Source of the DNA: DASZIT01 sp963770635
GTDB lineage: Bacteria > Actinomycetota > Acidimicrobiia > Acidimicrobiales > RAAP-2
NCBI GenBank assembly: GCA_963770635.1
Contig: CAVYQI010000006.1
Span: forward strand, 744,001-808,000
Length of the DNA stretch: 64,000 bases
Direction of reading: 5' to 3'
Positions 16,640 to 25,576 of the stretch are shown here, piece after piece (positions within the stretch are counted from its first letter, which is position 1; each line of letters opens with the position of its first letter). The translations under genes and the position numbers were made by a program. The notes below the pieces were generated by a model. That model was not told the DNA's origin, did not search any database, and worked only from the letters and a program-made list of their open reading frames with translations.

Positions 16640-18877
16640 GTGGGGCTGCGTCGTGCCCGTTCTGTGCCTCTTGTTCTGGCACTGACGGCGGTGCTGTGGG
16701 TGACGCCGATCGAACCCTTCGCCTCCGCGAGACCCGCGGGTGCCGCGGTGCCTGCCCGCCCGGCGTTGTCCATGGGTGCGCCATCGGCGGCGTCCGGGTC
16801 GCCGGCGGTAGCCGCAGCCGCCGGGTCCTCCTCCGGGTCGTTGACCCTCACCTACCAGACTCCCTGGGTCACCCCCGGACAACCCTTCGACCTCAAGCTC
16901 CGGACCGGCTCGGGGGTGCCGGCGCCGGCGGTCCTGGGGGTGTCGGTGTCCGTCTACGGGTGCCTGTCCTCGGTGTCCAGCTTCGACCAGGCGGCGACGT
17001 CCTCCAGCCCGTCCGGCACGTCCATCTCCCGGACCGAAACGCCACTGGCCTGGAGCTCCCTCCACGCTGACGCGGTGGGCACGGACCTCTCGCTGGGAGT
17101 GGACACCTCCAGTTCGGCCAGCAGCACCATCAGTTCCCCCAACCCGACGATGGACATCCACTCCACCAACAGCTCGTGCCAAGAAGGCGTCTTCCCGGTC
17201 CGGCTCCAACTCGTCAACACCAGCTCGGGAGACACCATCGCCTCACTCACCACCTTCATGGTCTACGTCACCGCCCCGGCCGGGCAGAGGCTTCGCTTCG
17301 CCATGGTGGTGCCGGTGTCCAATCCGGTCGGACCGGCATCCCAACCATCCGCGTCCAATCTGTTGGCCAACCCGTTGACCGCGCTGGCCCGGCCGAGCGC
17401 TGCCACTCTCACCGACCTCAATCAACTGGTGGCCTCCCTCGACACCGGCCCCAACCCCTCGGTTCCGGTCACGCTCGCCGCCAGCGCCCAGACCCTGCAG
17501 GCCCTGACCTCCACCGGCCACTCGCCGTCGGTGGCGGCGTTGGCCGCGCTTTCGGACAACCCGGCCCACCAGTTCGCCTCGACCCCCTATACCCCGGTGG
17601 ACGCGTCGGCGTTGGTCGATGCCGGGCTCGGGAGCGAGCTCGTCGCCCAACTCGGGCGCGGCTCCCAGGTCCTCACCGACGACGGGATCGTCCACACCAC
17701 CGTCCCGCCACCCCCGGGGGGATCCGCTCCGTGGATCACCAACGACGGGCTCGACGACAGCACGCTCGCCCAGTTGGCGACGTCGGGCTACAACCAGCTG
17801 ATCCTTCCCCCCGCCGACGTCACCTCCTCGCCGGTCAACGGGTCGGGGGCCGAACCCTTCACTATCGACTCGACGCACGGTTCGTCGTTCCTCGCCATCA
17901 CCTCCAACACCGACCTGGCCTCCCGGATGACCGCCCATCCCGGGGATCCCGTCCTGGCCGCCTCGCAACTGCTCGGCGAACTGGCCCAGATCTATTTCGA
18001 GTACCCCAACCTCTCCACCCCCCGGGCGGTGGTGGCGGTGCCGCCGACCGGTTCGACCCCCAACCCGATCATGCTCGCCACCCTGCTCACCGACCTGTCC
18101 AACAACCCGTTCGTGGAAGGGGTCACCACCGCCAGTCTGTTCCAGACCCTCTCGACTCCAGCCGCCTGCCACGGCGGGTGCAAGCTCGCCTCGTCATCCG
18201 GATCGTCGAGCTCCTCCGGATCCTCCAACACGTCCAACAGCTCGGGGCTGCCGGTCAGCGCCATCCGCACCCAGCGAAGCCGGATCGCCGGGCTCGCCTC
18301 GGCCATCCCCGCCACCTCACCGATCGCCCACGCCCTCCCCCTCCAGTTCAGCGATCTGGTGCTGGCGTCCGAATCCGAGAACCTGAAGCCGTCGCAGCAG
18401 TCATCGGTCATTCACAACACCGGCGCCGCCCTCAACGCGCAACTCTCACAAGTCTCGGTATCCGGCGACCAGTCGATCACCCTCACCTCGCGCAACGCCC
18501 AGATTCCGGTATCCATCGCCTCCCGGGCCCCGTATCCGATCACCGGCACCTTGACCCTCACCAGCGACGAGTTGCTGTTCGCCAACGGCACCCGGCGGTA
18601 TTCGAGACAGGTCATCCTCACCACGGTGAACACCCCCGTGTACATCACCGTGCAGGCGCGCAGCTCGGGTGAGTCCAAGCTGGAGATCACGTTCTCCAGT
18701 CCGGCGGACGGGATGGTGATCACCTCCGGGGTGATCACCGTGCGTTCGACCGCCACCTCGGTGGTCGGGGTGGTGCTCTCCCTCGGGGCGGTGGCCGTGC
18801 TGTTGGCCTGGTGGCTACGCACCAGCTTCCGGCGCCGGAAGCGGCGGAGGACCCACGTCGTCGCAGGATCGTCGTGA
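16640..18877 (+). CDS. DUF6049 family secreted/membrane protein upstream of murJ
   Basis: This large Ser/Thr/Pro-rich extracytoplasmic protein has an N-terminal signal peptide (basic Leu-Arg-Arg-Ala-Arg then a long hydrophobic core) and one C-terminal membrane helix followed by a basic Arg/Lys tail. The frame opens at 16550. The GTG at 16640 gives a normal-length signal peptide and is preferred. It is the positional equivalent of the conserved protein between mutT4/pcnA and murJ in Mycobacterium (Rv3909, from memory). Its function is unknown, but overlap with murJ suggests a role in lipid II export or wall assembly. A Ser/Asn-rich linker lies near the middle of the C-terminal half. Confidence 0.8.
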   Translation: MGLRRARSVPLVLALTAVLWVTPIEPFASARPAGAAVPARPALSMGAPSAASGSPAVAAAAGSSSGSLTLTYQTPWVTPGQPFDLKLRTGSGVPAPAVLGVSVSVYGCLSSVSSFDQAATSSSPSGTSISRTETPLAWSSLHADAVGTDLSLGVDTSSSASSTISSPNPTMDIHSTNSSCQEGVFPVRLQLVNTSSGDTIASLTTFMVYVTAPAGQRLRFAMVVPVSNPVGPASQPSASNLLANPLTALARPSAATLTDLNQLVASLDTGPNPSVPVTLAASAQTLQALTSTGHSPSVAALAALSDNPAHQFASTPYTPVDASALVDAGLGSELVAQLGRGSQVLTDDGIVHTTVPPPPGGSAPWITNDGLDDSTLAQLATSGYNQLILPPADVTSSPVNGSGAEPFTIDSTHGSSFLAITSNTDLASRMTAHPGDPVLAASQLLGELAQIYFEYPNLSTPRAVVAVPPTGSTPNPIMLATLLTDLSNNPFVEGVTTASLFQTLSTPAACHGGCKLASSSGSSSSSGSSNTSNSSGLPVSAIRTQRSRIAGLASAIPATSPIAHALPLQFSDLVLASESENLKPSQQSSVIHNTGAALNAQLSQVSVSGDQSITLTSRNAQIPVSIASRAPYPITGTLTLTSDELLFANGTRRYSRQVILTTVNTPVYITVQARSSGESKLEITFSSPADGMVITSGVITVRSTATSVVGVVLSLGAVAVLLAWWLRTSFRRRKRRRTHVVAGSS

Positions 18878-20745
18878 CCGACACCGAGCTCGGCGGTTTT
18901 GTCCCCGAGGGCCCCGGACTCCCGGCGGAAAACAGCAAGGGCCTGGCCGGTGCCACCGTCGGGATGGCCATCGGGACCACCCTGTCGCGAATCACCGGCG
19001 TCGGCCGGCTCATCGCGTTGGCCGTCGCCCTCGGCCAATTCGCCTCCGCCGACGCCTACAACCTGGCCAACACCACCCCCAACATCATCACCGACATCGT
19101 GATCGGGGGGGTCCTGTCGGCGACCTTCGTCCCGGTCTTCGTCGACCGGCTGTCCACCCGCCGGACCCAGGAGGCGTGGCGGGCCATCTCGGCGGTGACC
19201 ACCGCCACCATCGCGATCCTGATCGCCGCCACCGTGGCCTTCTGGTTCCTCACGCCCGCCATCATCGATCTCTATACGGTGTCCAACCACACCGACGTGG
19301 CCCAACAGCGGCAGGTGGCCATCAGTCTCCTGCACTGGTTCGTGCCCCAGCTGGCCTGTTACGGGCTGATCGGCCTGTTCACCGCGTTGCTGAACGCCCG
19401 CCACCGTTTCGCCGCTCCGATGTTCGTGCCCATTGCCAACAACGTGATCGTCATCATCGTGTTGCTCTGGTTCCACGCCCTGGTCCCCCACCCCACCCTG
19501 GCCGCGGTGGCCCATCAGCACGGCCCGCTGGTGTTGCTCGGACTCGGCACCACCCTCGGGGTGGTGGTCCAAGCCGCCTTGTTGCTTCCGTCGCTCCGGC
19601 GGGCCCACCTCCACATCCACTTTCATTGGGAACCGGCCCACGAAGCCATGCGGGTCATCGTGCGGCTGGCCGGCTGGACGTTCGGCTTCGTGGTCTCGAA
19701 TCAGGTCGCACTGGTGGTCATCCTGGCCCTGGCCGACGGGATCAGGCCTCCGGGCCAGGTGTCGGCGTACACCTACGCCTACACCTTCTTCCAGCTGCCC
19801 TACGGGGTGGTGGCCGTCTCGGTGATGAGCGCGGTGACCCCGTCGCTTTCCGCCCGCTGGGCGCTGCGGGACACCACCGGATTCCGCCACCGCCTGGCCT
19901 TCGGCATGCGGGGGATGCTGGCCATCATCATTCCGTCCGCGGTCGGGATGCTGATCCTCGCCCGCCCGCTGATCGACCTGGTGCTGGTCCATGGGTCGGA
20001 GACCTCGGCCCAGGGCAACAACACCGCCGCCGCCCTGGCCATGTTCGCACTGGGTCTGCCCGGGTTCTGCCTTTTCCTCTACATGGTCCGGGTCCTGCAA
20101 TCGATGCAGGACACCCGGACGGCGTTCTACCTTTACCTGGTCGAGAACGGCGTCAACATCATCTTCGGGGTGGCCCTGGTCGGCCCGCTCGGGGTGCGGG
20201 GACTGGCCCTGTCCATCTCCATCGCCTACACGGTGGCGGCGATCCTCGCCCTCAGTGTCATCCGCCACCGGATCGGTGGGCTCGGCGGTGACACCCTCAC
20301 CCGCCCGATCAAGCGGGTCATCGGGGCCTCGGCGGTGATGGCGGTGGTCACGGTGCTGGCTGTCAACGTGTCCAGCGCCACCCACGGGGTCGGGTTGCTG
20401 GCCCGGGTGGTGCTGGCCGTGGTGGCCGGGGCTCTTGCCTACGTGGTCAGCGCCGGCATCGCCGGGAACCGGGCCGATCGGCGGTCCGGCGGCGGCGCGA
20501 TGTCCGGCGCCCCGGCGGGTGACGGCCCCCGGCGGTACCCGCCGGAACCGACGCCGGGTGGACGCCGGTACCCGCCCGGGCCGGGGCCAGGCACCCGACC
20601 CGCCCAACCGACATCCGCGGCGTTCCGTGGCAGACTCGAAGCCGAACGGCCCGGCCCCCGAGTCCGCAACATACGGAGGATCGAACCGGCGCCGGGGGAT
20701 GATGAGGAGGATTTCAATGGCCCGGGTGCGGGTGGTAACCGATAG
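18874..20745 (+). CDS. murJ: lipid II flippase MurJ
   Basis: MurJ moves lipid II across the membrane for peptidoglycan synthesis. This 623-residue protein has the MviN/MurJ core of about 14 membrane helices. Asn-Thr-Thr-Pro-Asn and Gly-Gly-Val-Leu-Ser-Ala-Thr-Phe-Val-Pro-Val-Phe occur in the first helices. I take GTG at 18874, which overlaps the upstream stop as GTGA; an in-frame start at 18811 is less likely. After the last helix there is a roughly 100-residue Gly/Pro/Arg-rich cytoplasmic tail. It has no pseudokinase domain, which the mycobacterial homologue carries. Confidence 0.95.
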   Translation: MTDTELGGFVPEGPGLPAENSKGLAGATVGMAIGTTLSRITGVGRLIALAVALGQFASADAYNLANTTPNIITDIVIGGVLSATFVPVFVDRLSTRRTQEAWRAISAVTTATIAILIAATVAFWFLTPAIIDLYTVSNHTDVAQQRQVAISLLHWFVPQLACYGLIGLFTALLNARHRFAAPMFVPIANNVIVIIVLLWFHALVPHPTLAAVAHQHGPLVLLGLGTTLGVVVQAALLLPSLRRAHLHIHFHWEPAHEAMRVIVRLAGWTFGFVVSNQVALVVILALADGIRPPGQVSAYTYAYTFFQLPYGVVAVSVMSAVTPSLSARWALRDTTGFRHRLAFGMRGMLAIIIPSAVGMLILARPLIDLVLVHGSETSAQGNNTAAALAMFALGLPGFCLFLYMVRVLQSMQDTRTAFYLYLVENGVNIIFGVALVGPLGVRGLALSISIAYTVAAILALSVIRHRIGGLGGDTLTRPIKRVIGASAVMAVVTVLAVNVSSATHGVGLLARVVLAVVAGALAYVVSAGIAGNRADRRSGGGAMSGAPAGDGPRRYPPEPTPGGRRYPPGPGPGTRPAQPTSAAFRGRLEAERPGPRVRNIRRIEPAPGDDEEDFNGPGAGGNR

Positions 20746-21559
20746 CGCCTGTGACCTCCCGGCGGCACTGGCCGAGGAAAAGGGAATCACGGTGGTACCG
20801 CTGTCGATCAGGTTCGGCTCGGAGGAGTTCGTCGACGGCACGTCCTTGTCGGCCGACGAGTTCTGGGCCCGGTGCGCGGCCAGTCCGATCCTTCCCGAGA
20901 CCTCCGCCCCATCGCCGGGCGCCTTCCAGGACGCGTTCCTGGCCGCCGCCGCCGATGGGTACGACAGTGTCGTCTGCATCAATATCTCCAGCGCGTTGTC
21001 CGGCACCCAGCAGTCGGCTCGTGCCGCCGCCGACGCCGTTGCCGACCGCATCCGGGTGCTGACCGTCGATTCCCGATCGGCCACCATGGGTCAGGGATTG
21101 ATCGTCCTCGACGTCGCCGAGCTGGCCGCCTCCGGCGCCTCCGCCGAGGAACTCGTGGCCAAGGCGGAATCGCTCATCGGACAAACCCTGGTGTTCGGGG
21201 CGGTCGACACCCTCGAGCATCTCGAAAAGGGTGGCCGGATCGGGGGGGCCAAGGCCATGCTCGGCACCTTGTTGTCGATCAAACCGGTGGTGACCGTCGT
21301 CAACGGGGTCGTCGAGGAAGAGTCGAAGCAGCGCACCCGTTCCCGGTCGCTGAAGTATCTGGCCGGCAAGGCCCAAGCCGCCGGCCAGATCAGCCGGATC
21401 GCCGTGAGCAACGGCGCCGCCACCGACATCGACGAGTTCGTGGCCATGCTCGACGGGGTGAAATCCGAGCATCCGCTGGTGGTGGTCGACCTCGGTCCGG
21501 TGGTCGGGACCCACACCGGGCCCGGCACCATCGGGCTCTGCATGATCGCCACCGGCTGA
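20717..21559 (+). CDS. DegV family fatty-acid-binding protein
   Basis: This 280-residue DegV-fold protein starts Ala-Arg-Val-Arg-Val-Val-Thr-Asp-Ser-Ala-Cys-Asp-Leu-Pro, the family signature. It also has Ser-Ala-Leu-Ser-Gly-Thr and Gly-Gly-Arg-Ile-Gly-Gly-Ala-Lys-Ala. DegV/FakB proteins hold a fatty acid and hand it to fatty-acid kinase FakA. The ATG at 20717 is preceded by GAGGAGG at 20704-20710 and lies inside the 3' end of murJ, so it is probably coupled to it. No fakA is nearby. Confidence 0.92.
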   Translation: MARVRVVTDSACDLPAALAEEKGITVVPLSIRFGSEEFVDGTSLSADEFWARCAASPILPETSAPSPGAFQDAFLAAAADGYDSVVCINISSALSGTQQSARAAADAVADRIRVLTVDSRSATMGQGLIVLDVAELAASGASAEELVAKAESLIGQTLVFGAVDTLEHLEKGGRIGGAKAMLGTLLSIKPVVTVVNGVVEEESKQRTRSRSLKYLAGKAQAAGQISRIAVSNGAATDIDEFVAMLDGVKSEHPLVVVDLGPVVGTHTGPGTIGLCMIATG

Positions 21560-21569
21560 GCCGGATCGG

Positions 21570-21971
21570 ATGGCCAAGAACGGTGGATCCGACGTGTCTC
21601 CCGGCTATCCTGCGCCCATGGATCAGCCGCCGCGCCAGGTACCGACACTGAACTCAGAGCCCTCCGGAGCTGGGGATTGGCCGGCCCGGGGCGCCGATCT
21701 GGTCGAGACACTGGTCAGCCTCCTCCGGGACAAGACGGTGCGGCCCCTGACCCTGGTGGCCCGGGCCATCGTGTTCGGCATCATCGTGTTCGCGGCGGCG
21801 GTGACCACCGTGACCCTCGGGTCGATCGCCCTGGTCCGCCTGCTGACCGTCTACGCCTTCGCCGGCCGGGTCTGGGCGTCCGATTTCCTGATCGGGGCGG
21901 TGTTCGTGGCCATCGGCATCATCGCCTGGAGCCTGCGGACGGACCGAAAGGCGGCGAGGTCGGCCCGATGA
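21570..21971 (+). CDS. small two-helix membrane protein, actinobacterial
   Basis: This 133-residue protein of unknown function has a polar N-terminus of about 50 residues, then two membrane helices (about 63-90 and 100-121) and a short basic tail. It sits between degV and trxB with a four-base overlap into trxB (ATGA). A second in-frame ATG at 21618 is possible. Small holin-like membrane proteins of this layout are common in this cluster; the role is not known. Confidence 0.75.
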   Translation: MAKNGGSDVSPGYPAPMDQPPRQVPTLNSEPSGAGDWPARGADLVETLVSLLRDKTVRPLTLVARAIVFGIIVFAAAVTTVTLGSIALVRLLTVYAFAGRVWASDFLIGAVFVAIGIIAWSLRTDRKAARSAR

Positions 21972-22933
21972 CCGAGTCGAGGCAAGTGGTCATCATCGGG
22001 TCGGGTCCGGCGGGGCTGACCGCCGCCATCTACTCCTCCCGCGCCCGGCTGTCCCCGCTGGTCATCGAGGGCGAGCCCTCCTCCACCAGTGACCAGCCCG
22101 GCGGGCAGCTGATGCTGACCACCGAAGTGGAGAACTATCCGGGGTTCGTCGACGGGATCATGGGCCCCGAGCTGATGCAGACCTTCCGGGAGCAAGCCGC
22201 TCGCTTCGGCACCGAGTACGTCTCCGCCAAGGTCAGCCGGGTGGACCTGTCGGCCCGGCCGTTCGGACTCTGGGTCGGCGATCCGAATGCCGATGCGCCC
22301 ACCTACGCGGCCGACACCCTGATCGTCGCCACCGGTGCCCAGTCGCTGATGCTCAACCTGCCCGATGAAGAGCGTCTCCTCGGCTACGGGGTGTCCACCT
22401 GTGCCACCTGCGACGGCTTCTTCTTCCGCGAGAAGGACATCGCGGTGGTGGGCGGCGGTGACTCCGCCCTCGAGGAGGCCCTGTTCCTCACCCGGTTCGC
22501 CAGTACCGTCACGCTGATCCACCGGCGGGATGCGCTCCGTGCCTCCAAGCACATGCAGCACCGGGCCTTCGACCATCCGAAGATCTCGTTCCGCTGGAAC
22601 ACGGTGGTGGAGGCGGTGCTCGGAGAGGACAAGGTCTCCGGGGTCGGCCTCCGAGACGTCACCACCGACGAGACCTCGACGCTGGACATCGCCGGGCTGT
22701 TCGTGGCCATCGGGCACGAGCCCAACACCTCGCTGTTCAAGGGTCAGCTCGAATTGGAGGACAACGGCTACATCCGCACCTTCGACGGCACCCGTACCAA
22801 CGTCGAGGGGGTCTTCGCCTGCGGCGACGTCCAGGACCATTTCTACCGCCAGGCCGTCACCGCCGCCGGCTCCGGATGCATGGCCGCCATCGAGGCCGAA
22901 CGGTGGCTCGAGGACCAGGCCGGGGGGCTCTGA
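21968..22933 (+). CDS. trxB: thioredoxin reductase
   Basis: This 321-residue low-molecular-weight flavoprotein passes electrons from NADPH through FAD to thioredoxin. The FAD-binding Gly-Ser-Gly-Pro-Ala-Gly is at residues 11-16. The redox pair Cys-Ala-Thr-Cys is at 145-148. NADPH-binding Gly-Gly-Gly-Asp-Ser-Ala follows, and the C-terminal FAD motif is Ala-Cys-Gly-Asp-Val-Gln-Asp. It lies directly upstream of trxA, a conserved origin-linked pair. Confidence 0.98.
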   Translation: MTESRQVVIIGSGPAGLTAAIYSSRARLSPLVIEGEPSSTSDQPGGQLMLTTEVENYPGFVDGIMGPELMQTFREQAARFGTEYVSAKVSRVDLSARPFGLWVGDPNADAPTYAADTLIVATGAQSLMLNLPDEERLLGYGVSTCATCDGFFFREKDIAVVGGGDSALEEALFLTRFASTVTLIHRRDALRASKHMQHRAFDHPKISFRWNTVVEAVLGEDKVSGVGLRDVTTDETSTLDIAGLFVAIGHEPNTSLFKGQLELEDNGYIRTFDGTRTNVEGVFACGDVQDHFYRQAVTAAGSGCMAAIEAERWLEDQAGGL

Positions 22934-23052
22934 GCCCCTCCCGGATCGATCGTCCCTGGCCACGGGAATGAAATGAGCCCGGGGTTGTTGGTAGTGGTGC
23001 ACCCGAAAATGTAAGGTGCACGGTCGACAAATGACCAGGAGGAGCAGCACCC

Positions 23053-23379
23053 ATGAGCGATACGATCACTGCGTTGAGCGACGCTAGTTTTGACGAGCAT
23101 GTCAAGTCATCAGACGTGCCTGTGCTGGTGGACTTCTGGGCAGAATGGTGTGGCCCGTGCAAAATGATCGCTCCGGTGCTCGAGGAGATCGCCTCCGAGC
23201 AGGCCGGCAAGCTGAACATCGCCAAGTTGAACATCGACGACAACCTCGATGTCACCCGCCGGTTCGATGTGATGAGCATCCCCACCCTCATCTTGTTCAA
23301 GGACGGCGAGCCGGCGGCCCGGATCGTGGGGGCCAAGGGCAAGGGTCAGCTCTTGCAGGAGTTGGCTGCGCACCTCTGA
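23053..23379 (+). CDS. trxA: thioredoxin
   Basis: This 108-residue thioredoxin has the active site Trp-Cys-Gly-Pro-Cys (Cys33 and Cys36), the cis-proline segment Ser-Ile-Pro-Thr-Leu, and Gly-Ala-Lys-Gly near the end. It is reduced by the product of the adjacent trxB. The ribosome-binding site (CAGGAGGAGC) is strong. Confidence 0.98.
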   Translation: MSDTITALSDASFDEHVKSSDVPVLVDFWAEWCGPCKMIAPVLEEIASEQAGKLNIAKLNIDDNLDVTRRFDVMSIPTLILFKDGEPAARIVGAKGKGQLLQELAAHL

Positions 23380-23384
23380 TGGCG

Positions 23385-23404
23385 GGTGCCCCGAAAGGGG
23401 CGCC
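23385..23404. terminator. GNRA-type hairpin downstream of trxA
   Basis: An 8-bp stem (GGTGCCCC / GGGGCGCC, one G-T pair) closes a GAAA loop a few bases after the trxA stop. It may terminate or stabilise the trxA message; the next gene in the same direction starts about 30 bases later. Confidence 0.55.
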
Positions 23405-23433
23405 ATGACGTCGGTTCTGCTGGTATCGAGGGC

Positions 23434-24423
23434 GTGAGTCCCGGTTCTGCTATTCACCTGGCCGTCGGTGACGTCGGCCCAGCAGTCGCCGACGTCCAGC
23501 ACCGGCTTCGGGCCGTGAGCCTCTCGATCGGGCTCGACACCGTCGGGTCGTTCGGTCGCGGTACCCGGACCGCGGTCGAGGCGTTCCAGTACCGCCGGGG
23601 TCTCCGGGTCGACGGCGTGTGCGGCCCCCAAACCTGGTCGGCCCTGGTCGAAGCGGGTCGTCAGCTGGGAGATCGCTTCCTCTACCGGCGCACCCCCATG
23701 CTTCGGGGCGACGATGTCGCTGAGCTGCAACAACGGCTGAGTGCCCTCGGGTTCGACACCGGCCGGGTGGACGGGATCTTCGGTGACCTCACCTCGGCCG
23801 GCCTCGGTGACTTCCAGCGGAACGTCGGCCTCCCGGTCGACGGGATCGCCGGGGCATCGACGGTGGCCGAACTGATCCGGTGCGGGTCGCGTCACGGGGG
23901 CACCGAACTGGTCGGCTCGGTCCGGGATCGGGAGCTACTCCGCCAGGCCCCCCGAACCCTGGCCGGCCGACGGCTGGCCATCGGCGAGGAGGGCGGCCTC
24001 GACGCCACCGTCGGCGCCCTCCGGCGCCTGCTGGTCGGGCGGGGAGCCCTGGTGACCACGCATCACCACCCGGATGGCTCCGTTCAGGCCTCCGAGGCCA
24101 ATGCCAGTCGGGCCGAGGTCTACGTCGGGCTCCGACTGGACGTCGGCAAACGACACTGTTCGACGGCGTACTACACCGGCTACCGCTACTCCTCCCCGGG
24201 GGGTCGGCGGCTGGCCGAGCTGTTCCAGAGCATCCTCCCCGCCAAACTCGGGGTCACCGACGCCGGCAGTCACGGCATGTCGCTCCCGGTCCTCCGTGAA
24301 ACCCGGATGCCGGCGGTCATCTGTGAGGTTGGACCCGCGTCGTTGGTCGTCGAGCACACTCCGACGTTGGCCCGGGCCATCGTCGACGCCCTCACCGACT
24401 GGGTCGGCACCCCCTGGGACTGA
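23434..24423 (+). CDS. CwlM-like protein: two peptidoglycan-binding domains plus degenerate amidase_3 domain
   Basis: Two PG_binding_1 repeats (about residues 10-70 and 85-145) have the Leu-x-x-Leu-Gly-Phe and Asp-Gly-x-x-Gly-x-x-Thr pattern. A domain matching N-acetylmuramoyl-L-alanine amidase in layout follows. The Asp-Pro-Gly-His-Gly-Gly zinc motif is replaced by Ile-Gly-Glu-Glu-Gly-Gly, and the Ser-Ile-His-Ala-Asn zinc histidine by Gly-Leu-Arg-Leu-Asp. The final Glu (Cys-Glu-Val-Gly) is kept. Catalysis is therefore doubtful. Mycobacterial CwlM, at the same place next to trxA and parB, is a non-catalytic regulator of MurA. No signal peptide is present, consistent with a cytoplasmic role. 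I preferred the GTG at 23434 because the earlier start falls in the hairpin. Confidence 0.85.
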   Translation: MSPGSAIHLAVGDVGPAVADVQHRLRAVSLSIGLDTVGSFGRGTRTAVEAFQYRRGLRVDGVCGPQTWSALVEAGRQLGDRFLYRRTPMLRGDDVAELQQRLSALGFDTGRVDGIFGDLTSAGLGDFQRNVGLPVDGIAGASTVAELIRCGSRHGGTELVGSVRDRELLRQAPRTLAGRRLAIGEEGGLDATVGALRRLLVGRGALVTTHHHPDGSVQASEANASRAEVYVGLRLDVGKRHCSTAYYTGYRYSSPGGRRLAELFQSILPAKLGVTDAGSHGMSLPVLRETRMPAVICEVGPASLVVEHTPTLARAIVDALTDWVGTPWD

Positions 24424-24622
24424 GTTCCTGCCGGTTTAACTACTGTCATCCGCTCTGACAACTCTCGACCTCAACCGCAGACCCTCGTGAACATAATCCA
24501 CAACTTCATGCACAGGTTGTGGACGAGTCTCTACTGACGGTTAAGGAACGATCCTCACTTTGGGTAAGCATAACGCTCGACTTTACCCCATTATGTCAAG
24601 CATCGGCCACTCTACGTGAGTT
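24424..24622. other. AT-rich convergent intergenic region with DnaA-box-like pair
   Basis: This 199-bp gap lies between the convergent CwlM-like and parB genes and is clearly richer in A and T than its surroundings. It contains TAATCCACA (24494-24502) and the reverse strand of TCGTCCACA (24518-24526), each one base from an accepted DnaA box and facing each other. No gene is visible. Confidence 0.5.
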
Positions 24623-25576
24623 TTATCCGGCTACTCCACTGCTCTCCTGTGCATTAACCATCAATTTGTAAATGCGCTCGAGATCTTCGAGGGTGGCGAA
24701 CTCGACCACCACTTTCCCCCGTTTGGCAGTCATGTCAACTTTGACCCTGGTGTTCAGATGGGTTGAGAGTAATTCCTCGAGCTCGAGGATCCCCGGAGGT
24801 GGCAATCGGCGCGGTTCGGCCGGGTCCGGCTTCTTCGCACCTTTGGTCGAGGTCGATCTCCCCTTGACGTCGGGATCGGTCGCCTCCGCCGCCTCGCTGG
24901 CTGCCGACCGCTCCCTCACCAGTTCCTCGACGGCTCGGACATTCAGGCTGTCCGCCACGATCAGCTTGGCCAACGACTCCTGGTAGGCCCGGTCCGGAGT
25001 ACCGAGCAGGGCCCGGGCGTGCCCGGCGCTGATCTGACCCTCGGCCAGCAGGCGCTGGACGGCCGCTGGCAACTGCAGCAACCGGAGGGTGTTGGTGACC
25101 GATGTGCGGCTCTTCCCCACCCGGGTCGCGACTTGATCATGGGTGTACTTGAAGTCCTCGATCAACTGCTGGTAGGCGGCCGACTCCTCCAGCGCGTTGA
25201 GATCTTGGCGATGGAGGTTCTCCACCAATGCCTGTTCGAGGCTGTGGGCCTCATTCGACGCCTGGACCAGTACCGGCATGGTCTGGAGGCCGGCTCGTCG
25301 GGCGGCCCTCCACCGGCGTTCGCCGGCAATCAGTTCGAACTGGTCGGGAGCTCCCCCGACGACCTCACGGACCAGCACCGGCTGCAGGATCCCCAGCTCC
25401 TTGATGGATGCCGCCAGCGCTGACATGGTGTCCTCGTCGAATTGGACTCTCGGTTGCAGCGGGTTCGGCTTGATGCTGGTCAGCGGTACCTCGCGGAGCG
25501 CCGATGACCGGTCGCTCACGACCTCGTTGGGGATCAGCGCACCAAGTCCTTTCCCCAGTCCGCTACGTCGCGCCAC
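24623..25576 (-). CDS. parB: chromosome partitioning protein ParB
   Basis: This 317-residue CTP-dependent clamp loads at parS and spreads along DNA for origin segregation. It has the ParB/Spo0J N-domain with the CTP motif Gly-Glu-Arg-Arg-Trp-Arg-Ala at 85-91 and Glu-Asn-Leu-His-Arg. The helix-turn-helix is Gln-Val-Ala-Thr-Arg-Val-Gly-Lys-Ser-Arg. The C-terminal dimer domain is reached through a basic/acidic linker. It overlaps parA by 14 bases. Confidence 0.97.
   Translation of the reverse strand: MARRSGLGKGLGALIPNEVVSDRSSALREVPLTSIKPNPLQPRVQFDEDTMSALAASIKELGILQPVLVREVVGGAPDQFELIAGERRWRAARRAGLQTMPVLVQASNEAHSLEQALVENLHRQDLNALEESAAYQQLIEDFKYTHDQVATRVGKSRTSVTNTLRLLQLPAAVQRLLAEGQISAGHARALLGTPDRAYQESLAKLIVADSLNVRAVEELVRERSAASEAAEATDPDVKGRSTSTKGAKKPDPAEPRRLPPPGILELEELLSTHLNTRVKVDMTAKRGKVVVEFATLEDLERIYKLMVNAQESSGVAG

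Noticed and set aside
18412..21087. Very long open frame on the minus strand opposite DUF6049 and murJ
   Set aside because: High-GC DNA gives long antisense frames. Its composition is Gly/Asp/His/Gln-rich with no domain, and the plus strand genes are clearly real.
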